In this document: piece by piece, positions 24,828 through 31,996 of the stretch
Layout of the letters: the number at the start of each line of letters is the position of its first letter
How positions within the stretch are numbered: the first letter of the stretch is position 1
From: Actinomycetales bacterium
GTDB lineage: Bacteria > Actinomycetota > Actinomycetes > Actinomycetales > Kineosporiaceae
Direction: 5' to 3'
NCBI GenBank assembly: GCA_012719445.1
Contig: JAAYAH010000140.1
Span: forward strand, 1 to 64,000
DNA: 64,000 bases
The notes under the pieces: generated by a model
Told to the model about the DNA's origin: nothing
What the model saw: only the letters and a program-made list of their open reading frames with translations
Databases searched by the model: none
Position numbers and translations under genes: made by a program

Positions 24828-26714
24828 TCAGCGGGCGGGGGCCCGGGAGCGCCGTGATGCCGGGGCGTGCCGGGAACCGTGGCACGCTCCCTGCTCGACC
24901 TGCCACGACTCACGGTACCTGGCAGACGTGCGGAGCAGCTCGTGGTGGCGGCCGCGGCAGCCGACGGCTCCGTCCTCGATGAGGAGCACCTCGTCGGTGG
25001 CGACGAGCGGGCTCACCCGGTGCGTCACGACGACGACCGCGGGACCGGCCGTGAGCACGTCGCGCAGCAGCGTGTCGGCCGTCACCGGGTCGAGGTGCTC
25101 CGCCGGCTCGTCGAGGAGCAGCACCTCCGCGTGCACGAGCAGGGCCCTGGCGAGCAGGAGCCGGCGCCGCTCGCCACCGGACAGGTCGGTGCCGCCGGAG
25201 CCGAGCACGGTGTCCAGCCCGCGGGGGAGCTCCGAGAGCCAGGGGCCGAGACCGGCTCGGGCGAGGGCGGCGAGGAGCTCGGGGTCGCGCAGGCCCGGCC
25301 CGGCGAGGAGGAGGTTCTGCCGGACCGTGGTCCCGAAGACGTGCGCGTCCTCGGCGGTGAGGTTCACCGTGGTGCGGAGCGCCGACGGGTCGAGGAGGTG
25401 CAGCGGGATCCCGTCGAGCGTCACCCGCCCGGAGAGCGGGGGCAGTAGGCCGGCGAGGGTGAGCAGCAGGGTGGTCTTCCCGGCGCCGCTGGGGCCGACC
25501 ACCGCCACCCGGCGGCCGGGGGACACGTCGAGGTCGATCCCCCGCAGCACCGGAGGCCCTCCCGGCCAGCCGCAGTAGAGGCCCTCCGCGCGCAGGCCCG
25601 TCGCGCTGCGGGAGGTGCCGCCGGGGGAGGTGGTCCGGGCGGAACCGGTGTCGGCGGAACCGGTGTCGGGGACTGTGCCGAGGGAGTCCTCCGGTGCGTG
25701 GGCGGCCGGGGCTGCGTCCAGCAGGTCCATCACCCGCACCGCCGCCGCGTGCGCCCGGACCAGTCCGACCGCGGCCGCAGGCAGCGGGACCACGGCCTCG
25801 GCGACGGCGACCGGGGCGAGGACGACGACGGCGAGCATGACCGGGGCGAGGTCACCCGCGGCCACCGCGACGGCTCCCGTGACGAGGCAGACCAGGCTGA
25901 CCGCTCCGGTGGCGAGGGTGGCGAGCCCGGCGCCGAGGGCCGCGGGTGCCGCGGCCCGGTCGAGGCGGCGGGCCAGGCGGTGGTCCAGGCTCTCCAGGCG
26001 CCGCAGCCGGTCGGGGACCGCTCCGGCGACGGTGAGCTCGGCGAGGGACTCCACCAGCGCGAGCGCCTCAGCGCTGGTCGCCGACCGGGCACCGGCCGCG
26101 TCCAGCTCGGATCTCCTGGCGGCGGTCGCGGCCAGCAGCGGGGCCGCGACCCCGGCGACCACGAGCCCGACGACCATGACCGGTCCCGCCACCGGGAGGG
26201 CGAGGGCGAGCAGGGTGGCCGCGACGGTGCCGGTCAGGGCCGCGACGGCGAAGGGAAGGACCGAGCGGACCACGACGTCGGCGAGGGCGTCGACGTCGGC
26301 CCCCACCCGGGCGAGCAGGTCTCCCCGGCGCAGTCCCGCGACGACGGCCGGATCGGCGTCGACGAGCCGCTGGTAGAGCCGCACCCGGATCGCGACGACT
26401 CCGCGCAGCGCCACGTCGTGGGACACCAGCCGCTCGGCGTAGCGGAGCGCGCCGCGGCCGATCCCGAACGCCCGCGTCGCCACGACCGCCACCGACAGTT
26501 CGATCACCGGCGGGTGCTCGGCCGCGCGGGAGATCAGCCACGCGGAGGTGGCCATGAGCCCGACGGCGCAGCCGAGGGCGAGCGTCCCGGTGACGACGGC
26601 GAGGACGACCCGGCCCGGTGCGGGGCGGAGCGCCGCGAGGGCCCGCAGCAGGGGAGGGGCGGTCCGGGGCAGCCGCCACCGGGACGCGGCCGGTTCCCGG
26701 TCCGCCGTGCTCAC
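24828..26714 (-). CDS. cydC: ABC transporter CydC (cytochrome bd assembly)
   Basis: A 628-residue transmembrane/ATPase half-transporter that, with CydD, exports thiols needed to assemble cytochrome bd. Six membrane segments fill the first 330 residues. The ATPase domain has Walker A VGPSGAGKTTLLL, signature LSGGERRRLLLARALL, Walker B VLLLDEPAEHLD and the H-loop VVVTHR. The GTG overlaps the cydD stop by 4 bases. The last 30 residues are Arg-rich. The order cydA-cydB-cydD-cydC is on the minus strand. Confidence 0.93.
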   Translation of the reverse strand: MSTADREPAASRWRLPRTAPPLLRALAALRPAPGRVVLAVVTGTLALGCAVGLMATSAWLISRAAEHPPVIELSVAVVATRAFGIGRGALRYAERLVSHDVALRGVVAIRVRLYQRLVDADPAVVAGLRRGDLLARVGADVDALADVVVRSVLPFAVAALTGTVAATLLALALPVAGPVMVVGLVVAGVAAPLLAATAARRSELDAAGARSATSAEALALVESLAELTVAGAVPDRLRRLESLDHRLARRLDRAAAPAALGAGLATLATGAVSLVCLVTGAVAVAAGDLAPVMLAVVVLAPVAVAEAVVPLPAAAVGLVRAHAAAVRVMDLLDAAPAAHAPEDSLGTVPDTGSADTGSARTTSPGGTSRSATGLRAEGLYCGWPGGPPVLRGIDLDVSPGRRVAVVGPSGAGKTTLLLTLAGLLPPLSGRVTLDGIPLHLLDPSALRTTVNLTAEDAHVFGTTVRQNLLLAGPGLRDPELLAALARAGLGPWLSELPRGLDTVLGSGGTDLSGGERRRLLLARALLVHAEVLLLDEPAEHLDPVTADTLLRDVLTAGPAVVVVTHRVSPLVATDEVLLIEDGAVGCRGRHHELLRTSARYRESWQVEQGACHGSRHAPASRRSRAPAR

Positions 26715-28531
26715 CGCGGTCTCCCCGGTCCGGCGGTGGCCCGGCTCGCGACGCCGGCCGAGGGCTGGGCGGCGTCACCCGCGGCCGGGTCGGCGTCGCC
26801 GACGGGACCGAGCGTGGTCACGTCGTCGGCGAGCTCGACGAGGGACGCCCGGTGGGCGACGACGACGACCGTGCGGCCCTGGTCGCGCAGCCGCAGCAGG
26901 GTCGCCCGCACGATCCCCTCGGTCGCCGCGTCCAGGTGTGCCGTCGGCTCGTCCAGGATCACCAGTTGCGCGCGGCTCAGCAGCGCCCTGGTCAGGGCGA
27001 CGCGCTGGCGCTGCCCGGCGGAGAGCCCCACCCCGCCCTGGCCGACCGGGGTGTCCCAGCCCGTGGCCAGCGCGGCGACCACCTCGGCGAGGCCCGTCTC
27101 GGCCGCGGCGGTGTCGACCTCCGCGCGGGTGGCGTCCTCCGGCGCGGCGAGGAGCACGTTGTCCAGCAGCGAGCCGGGGACGAGGGGCGGCCGTTGGGGC
27201 ACCCAGGAGACCTGCCGCCACCAGGACGCCGGGTCGAGGTCGGCGAGGTCGACGTCGGTGAGGTCGACGTCGGGGTGACCGGGGGTGAGGCTGCCGTCCG
27301 ACGAGGCGGTGGTCTCGTCCGGTCGACGGAGGAGCACCCGTCCGGCGTCGGGACGGCGCAGTCCGAGCAGCACCGAGCAGGCGGTGCTCTTGCCCGATCC
27401 GCTCGGGCCGGTCAGCGCGTGGACCCGTCCGGGGCGGACGTCCATCCGCAGCAGGTGCGGGGTCGGCGCGGTCCGGCCCCGATGGGTCACCGAGACGTCG
27501 TCGAGGACGATCAGGTGCCCGCGGAGGTCGGGTGCCTCACGCCGTCCGGTGGGTGCCGGTTCCCGGTCCAGCACCGTGAACGCCTCGGCCGCAGCCGCGA
27601 GCCCGTCCACGCTCGCGTGGTAGTGCAGGCCGACCATCCGCAGCGGCAGGTAGACCTCCGGGGCCAGGACGAGCACGGCCAGGCCGGTGCGGAGGTCGAT
27701 CCCGCCGTGGACGAGCCGGAGCCCGACCCCCACCGCGACCAGTGCCACCGAGATCGTGGTGAGCGTCTCCAGGACGAGGGCCGAGAGGAAGGCCGAGCGC
27801 AGGGTTCCCATCGTTGCCCTGCGGTAGGCGTCTCCCGCCTCGCGGACCCGGGTCGCCTGGGCCCGGTCCCGGCCGAGGGCGCGCAGCGTCGGGAGCCCCG
27901 CGACGAGGTCGAGCACCTGGGTCCCGAGCCGACGCATGGTCCGCAGCCGCCGGTCGGCTGCCGACCGGGTCGCCAGCCCCACCAGCACCATGAACACGGG
28001 GACCAGGGGGAGGGTCACGGCGATGATCACCGCGGACACCCCGTCCTGCCAGGCGACCACCACCAGCACCCCCGGGGTGACCGTCACCGCGAGCAGGAGC
28101 TGGGGGAGGTAGCGGACGAGGTACCCGTCGAGGGCGTCCAGTCCCCGGGTGACCAGGGTGACGAGGGAGCCCGCCCCGGTGCCGTCGAGGACACCGGCCT
28201 CGCCGGGGGCTGCCCTGCCGAGCGCGGAGACGTGCTCGACGACCTGCAGTCGGAGCTGACCGATCACGGCCGTCGCCGCCCGGTGACCGAACCGCTCCTG
28301 GGCCCAGCTGATCCCGGCCCGGCCGACCAGGACGGCGACCAGCAGGGCGGTCTCGTCCCGGATCTCCGGCCAGCCCCCACCCTCGACGGCGACCGTGGCG
28401 ATCGCGTCGGCGAGCAGCAGTGCCTGGACGACGACGAGCACCGCGGTGAGCACGCCGAGGGCAGCGGTGACGGCCACGTGACCGCGGGCGGCGCGGGCGT
28501 GGCGGAGCAGCCTCGGGTCCAGCGGACGCAC
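26711..28531 (-). CDS. cydD: ABC transporter CydD (cytochrome bd assembly)
   Basis: A 606-residue partner of CydC. The membrane domain covers about residues 1-310. The ATPase domain has Walker A TGPSGSGKSTACSVL, the signature LSAGQRQRVALTRALL, Walker B LVILDEPTAHLD and VVVAHR. A repeated DVDLTDVDLADLD stretch sits in the variable region between Walker A and the Q-loop. It is coupled to cydC by a GTGA overlap. The cydB stop is 9 bases upstream of its start. Confidence 0.93.
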   Translation of the reverse strand: MRPLDPRLLRHARAARGHVAVTAALGVLTAVLVVVQALLLADAIATVAVEGGGWPEIRDETALLVAVLVGRAGISWAQERFGHRAATAVIGQLRLQVVEHVSALGRAAPGEAGVLDGTGAGSLVTLVTRGLDALDGYLVRYLPQLLLAVTVTPGVLVVVAWQDGVSAVIIAVTLPLVPVFMVLVGLATRSAADRRLRTMRRLGTQVLDLVAGLPTLRALGRDRAQATRVREAGDAYRRATMGTLRSAFLSALVLETLTTISVALVAVGVGLRLVHGGIDLRTGLAVLVLAPEVYLPLRMVGLHYHASVDGLAAAAEAFTVLDREPAPTGRREAPDLRGHLIVLDDVSVTHRGRTAPTPHLLRMDVRPGRVHALTGPSGSGKSTACSVLLGLRRPDAGRVLLRRPDETTASSDGSLTPGHPDVDLTDVDLADLDPASWWRQVSWVPQRPPLVPGSLLDNVLLAAPEDATRAEVDTAAAETGLAEVVAALATGWDTPVGQGGVGLSAGQRQRVALTRALLSRAQLVILDEPTAHLDAATEGIVRATLLRLRDQGRTVVVVAHRASLVELADDVTTLGPVGDADPAAGDAAQPSAGVASRATAGPGRPR

Positions 28532-28540
28532 GGCGCCTCG

Positions 28541-29674
28541 TCAGTCGGTGGTGGTCCCGGAGGTCCCGGTGCTGGTCCCTGCGGACCCCGTGGCGGTCCC
28601 GGTGCTGCTCCCCGTGTTCGCGGTGGTGGTCCCGGAGGTCCCGGTGGTGGTCCCGGACCGCCACCGCAGCCCGGTGTGCGGCGGGATGTCGGCGACCCCG
28701 ATCCGGCGGCGGAACACCCAGTACGTCCAGCCCTGGTACAGCAGCACGAACGGGAGGAGGAGCACGGCGACCCAGGTCATCACCCGCAGGGTGTACGGGG
28801 TCGAGGCCGCGTTGTCGACGGTGAGCGAGTTGGCCGCGTCGGTGCTGGACGGCATGACGTCGGGGAACAGGCTGCCGAAGAGGAGGACGACGGCCGCGAC
28901 GATGGCGACCGAGGTGAGTGCGAAGGCCTGCCGCTCGTCCCGGGCCCCCGTCGCCCTGACCACCCCGACCAGGGTGGCCGCCGCCACCCCCACCGCGCCC
29001 CAGGTCCAGGCCTTCCCGTCGTGGGCGAGCTGCGTCCACAGCACGAAGGCGCCGGCGAGGACGAGGGTCGGCACCGCGAGCCGTGCGGCGAGGGCGCCCG
29101 CCCGCTCCCTGACCTCGCCGGTGGTCTTCAGCGCCAGGAAGACCGCGCCGTGCAGGGCGAACAGGGACAGCGTGGTCAGGCCGCCGAGCAGCCCGAAGGG
29201 GTTGAGCAGGGTGAGCAGGCTCCCCGTGTACTCCTTGCCGGCGTCGATGGGCACCCCGCGCACCAGGTTGGCGAGGGCGACCCCCCACAGCAGGGCCGGG
29301 ACGGCGGAGCCGACGACGATGCAGACGTCCCACCGGGCCCGCCACCGGTCGTCGTCGATCTTGCCGCGGTACTCGAAGGCGACCCCGCGGACGATGAGGG
29401 CGAGCAGGATGAGCAGCAGCGGCAGGTAGAAGCCGGAGAACAGGGTCGCGTACCACTCCGGGAAGGCAGCGAAGGTCGCGCCGCCCGCCACGATCAGCCA
29501 GACCTCGTTGCCGTCCCAGACCGGGCCGATGGTGTTGATGAGCACCCGGCGTCCGGTGTCGTCGCGACCGAGCACGGGCAGCAGCATCCCGACGCCGAAG
29601 TCGAACCCCTCGAGCACGAGGTAGCCGATCCACAGCACCGCGATGAGGCAGAACCAGACGGTGGTGAGTTCCAC
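28541..29674 (-). CDS. cydB: Cytochrome bd ubiquinol/menaquinol oxidase subunit II
   Basis: Membrane subunit of 377 residues that supports heme binding by CydA. It begins MELTTVWFCLIAVLWIGYLVLEGFDFGVGML, the family's first helix, and has eight or nine membrane spans. After about residue 340 the protein ends in a Thr/Gly/Ser repeat (blocks such as GTTTGTSGTTT) with no counterpart in usual CydB. The matching DNA (about 28545-28665) is a string of GGTCCCGGAGGT-like repeats. The core is intact, so it should be functional. It is followed by cydD after 9 bases. Confidence 0.94.
   Translation of the reverse strand: MELTTVWFCLIAVLWIGYLVLEGFDFGVGMLLPVLGRDDTGRRVLINTIGPVWDGNEVWLIVAGGATFAAFPEWYATLFSGFYLPLLLILLALIVRGVAFEYRGKIDDDRWRARWDVCIVVGSAVPALLWGVALANLVRGVPIDAGKEYTGSLLTLLNPFGLLGGLTTLSLFALHGAVFLALKTTGEVRERAGALAARLAVPTLVLAGAFVLWTQLAHDGKAWTWGAVGVAAATLVGVVRATGARDERQAFALTSVAIVAAVVLLFGSLFPDVMPSSTDAANSLTVDNAASTPYTLRVMTWVAVLLLPFVLLYQGWTYWVFRRRIGVADIPPHTGLRWRSGTTTGTSGTTTANTGSSTGTATGSAGTSTGTSGTTTD
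28552..28660 (-). repeat. Minisatellite-like repeats in the cydB tail
   Basis: Imperfect copies of a short GC-rich unit (GGTGGTCCCGGAGGTCCCGG and variants) fill the end of cydB and encode its Thr-rich tail. They are direct, not inverted, and remain in frame. They probably arose by replication slippage. Confidence 0.6.
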
Positions 29675-29710
29675 GGCGGTCTCCAGACGGTGGTCGGGGT
29701 TCGGCGGACG

Positions 29711-31204
29711 TCAGTAGGCGAAGGTCAGCGGGTGCTCGGTGTCGTCGTCCTCCAGCTCGCCGCCCGGGACCTCGGGAGCACCCTCGGCCGCGTACCGGCG
29801 CAGCAGGCCGTACCAGACGACGGCGAGCACGCCGTACAGGACGGTGAACGCGACGAGCGAGACGACCACCGTCCACGACGGGACCCCGGAGACCCCGTCC
29901 GCCACCAGCATCCGGACGTCGACCGGTCCGGCCGGGTTCGGAGCCACGGCCCAGGGTTGGCGGCCCATCTCGGTGAAGATCCAGCCGGTGGCGTTGGCGA
30001 GGAAGGGCGCCGGGATGCAGGCGAGGGCGAGCAGGCCGAAGCGGGGATCGGTCGGGGTCCTGCCCCTGCGGGTGAACCAGAGCCCCAGCAGCGCGAGCAG
30101 CGCGCTGAACGCGCCGAACCCGATCATCAGCCGGAAGTTCCAGTAGGTGGTGGCCAGCAGCGGCCGGAAGTTGATGCTCTCCCCGTCCCCCTGGTACAGC
30201 TCCTGGTACTCCCGCTGGAGGTCCTCGACCCCCTTGATGGTCGCGTCGGCGTCACCGGTGGCCAGCCAGGCGGTGAGCCCGGGCACGGACAGCGTTCGGA
30301 CCTCGCACTGCTCGCCGACGTCGCCGATCGCGAGGACGCTGAAACCGGCGCCCTTCTCGGTGGCGCACAGGGCCTCGGCCGCGGCCATCTTCATCGGTTG
30401 CTGCTCGAACATGAGCTTGGCCTGGATGTCACCGGACACCGCGACCCCGACGCCACCGACGACGAGGGTGAGGAGGGCCAGCCGGAAGGCGGGCCGGTAG
30501 AGCGCCGCGGTACCGCCGCCCGCGCTCGCGGCTCCGGCACCGGCCACGGCCCCGGAACCCGTCCTGGCACCGGCACCGGCCCGAACCATCCACCAGCCGG
30601 CGATGCCGGCGACGAAGGTCCCCGCGGTCACCAGGGACGCCGTCACCGTGTGCGGGAAGGCCGCCAGCGTCGTCGAGTTCGTGAGCACCGCCCAGATGCT
30701 CTCCAGTTCCGCCCGTCCCGTCTCCGGGTTGAACCGCACCCCGACCGGGTGCTGCATGAACGAGTTCGCGGCGAGGATGAAGTACGCGGAGAGCACGACC
30801 CCGAACGCCACCATCCAGATCGTCGCCAGGTGTACCGCCTTCGGCAGCCGGTCCCAGCCGAAGATCCACAGGCCGAGGAAGGTGCTCTCGATGAAGAAGG
30901 CGGCCAGCCCCTCCATCGCGAGCGGGGCTCCGAAGACGTCGCCGACGAACCGCGAGTACGCGTTCCAGTTCATGCCGAACTGGAACTCCTGCACGATCCC
31001 GGTGACCACGCCCATGGCGAAGTTGATGAGGAAGAGCTTGCCGAAGAACTTCGTCAGCCGGAGCCAGCGCTCGTCGCCGGTGCGGAACCAGGCCGTCTGC
31101 ATGACGGCGACCATCGGTGCGAGCCCGATGGTCAGCGGGACGAACAGGAAGTGGTAGACGGTGGTGATCCCGAACTGCCACCGCGCCAGGTCGAGTGCGT
31201 CCAC
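29711..31204 (-). CDS. cydA: Cytochrome bd oxidase subunit I
   Basis: Heme-binding subunit of 497 residues, GTG start with AGGAGC upstream. It has the expected ligands: His18 in TTVYHFLFVP (heme b595 site), His in YFILAANSFMQHPVG and Met in KLMFEQQPMKMAAAEAL (b558). The Q-loop is of the short type. The C-terminal about 25 residues are acidic (GELEDDDTEHPL). The operon gives a high-affinity terminal oxidase for low oxygen. Its neighbourhood with a DevS/DevR-like pair suggests hypoxic control, which is inferred. Confidence 0.95.
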   Translation of the reverse strand: MDALDLARWQFGITTVYHFLFVPLTIGLAPMVAVMQTAWFRTGDERWLRLTKFFGKLFLINFAMGVVTGIVQEFQFGMNWNAYSRFVGDVFGAPLAMEGLAAFFIESTFLGLWIFGWDRLPKAVHLATIWMVAFGVVLSAYFILAANSFMQHPVGVRFNPETGRAELESIWAVLTNSTTLAAFPHTVTASLVTAGTFVAGIAGWWMVRAGAGARTGSGAVAGAGAASAGGGTAALYRPAFRLALLTLVVGGVGVAVSGDIQAKLMFEQQPMKMAAAEALCATEKGAGFSVLAIGDVGEQCEVRTLSVPGLTAWLATGDADATIKGVEDLQREYQELYQGDGESINFRPLLATTYWNFRLMIGFGAFSALLALLGLWFTRRGRTPTDPRFGLLALACIPAPFLANATGWIFTEMGRQPWAVAPNPAGPVDVRMLVADGVSGVPSWTVVVSLVAFTVLYGVLAVVWYGLLRRYAAEGAPEVPGGELEDDDTEHPLTFAY

Positions 31205-31410
31205 GGAAGCTCCTGGTCGTCAGATCGAGCGCCGGACGGGACTGCCGACGCTGGCAGCTTAGGGCCGGGACCCGGCGCCCGGGAGTGACCCGGCCGTCGC
31301 CGGACCACCGGAGGGTGGGAATGCCGTCCGGTTGTCCGGCCGGGGGTGATCCGGGCATCGGGTAACACCCTGAGCGACCCCTGGGCGGACCCGGCGGCGG
31401 AGCCGTCGTC

Positions 31411-31791
31411 GTGACGGCGCGGACCGCCCAACGCACCGCGGTCAAGGCGGCGGCGTCCTCCGCGAAGGGAGCCGACGCAGCCGCGGAGGGTGCCTCCGGC
31501 TCCGTGGCCGGGGCCGCGAGAGCCGCGGACGACGGGGGAGCGGCACCCCCGAAGACCTCCGAGAACACCAGAGCGTCGTCTGACAGCGATCCTCGGGCGA
31601 AGTACCGCAATCTTGATCCGCCGGTAAACCCGGAGGACATGAGGGCCGGGACGGTCCAGCGGGTCCACGAGCCGGTGGAGAAACACGAGCCGGGCACGCT
31701 CATGGGGCCGCGGCCGACTGGTTGGCGGTATCCCGCGTACGTCTTCATGAGAATTTCGCAGTTCGTGTTCAGGGTTGGCGGTGATATATAG
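31411..31791 (+). CDS. Hypothetical 126-residue protein
   Basis: An unrecognised frame from GTG 31411 to the TAG at 31791. The first half is Ala/Ser-rich and disordered; the second half (RNLDPPVNPEDMRAGT, VHEPVEKHEPGTLMGPRPTGWRYP, then a short hydrophobic end) looks more protein-like. GC content is lower in the second half, as in the following gene. No ribosome site is convincing and there is no family match. A competing minus-strand frame covers the same bases, so the gene is only a possibility. The 205 bases to the SecA-like gene show nothing else apart from a possible -10 (TACGAT, 31945-31950). Confidence 0.35.
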   Translation: MTARTAQRTAVKAAASSAKGADAAAEGASGSVAGAARAADDGGAAPPKTSENTRASSDSDPRAKYRNLDPPVNPEDMRAGTVQRVHEPVEKHEPGTLMGPRPTGWRYPAYVFMRISQFVFRVGGDI

Positions 31792-31944
31792 CTGGACTCT
31801 TCGATCGGCAGGGTGCCGACGTGGATACCCGCATCTGCCGGGGCAGGGCGTCGTACCGGTGTCGATGGCCGGTGTCGTCGAGGCGAACACCCCTACGAGG
31901 GCGCAGGTTCGGTCGGGCCACCGTCGCGCCTGATCGGCTCTGCG

Positions 31945-31950
31945 TACGAT
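31945..31950 (+). promoter_or_regulatory. Possible -10 of the SecA-like gene
   Basis: TACGAT lies 46 bases before the chosen ATG. It would give a leader of about 40 bases containing the ribosome site. No -35 is recognisable. Confidence 0.25.
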
Positions 31951-31996
31951 GTGCCGGTCCGGTAATCGCAACTCTGCAGCGAAGGGAATGTACGGG

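Noticed and set aside
20210-31260. DevR (DosR) boxes near devR, devS and cyd
   Set aside because: I looked for GGGACT...AGTCCC dyads upstream of these genes and saw only half-matches such as GGGACT at about 31235, not enough to claim.
26618-31288. A 1556-residue plus-strand frame over the cyd genes
   Set aside because: It is antisense to four intact, motif-bearing cyd genes and has only low-complexity sequence.
31205-31748. Minus-strand frame upstream of cydA (CxxC-free, Pro/Ser-rich)
   Set aside because: No domain and poor codon bias; it joins a shadow frame of cydA. The plus-strand 126-residue frame is the less unlikely option, and even that is uncertain.
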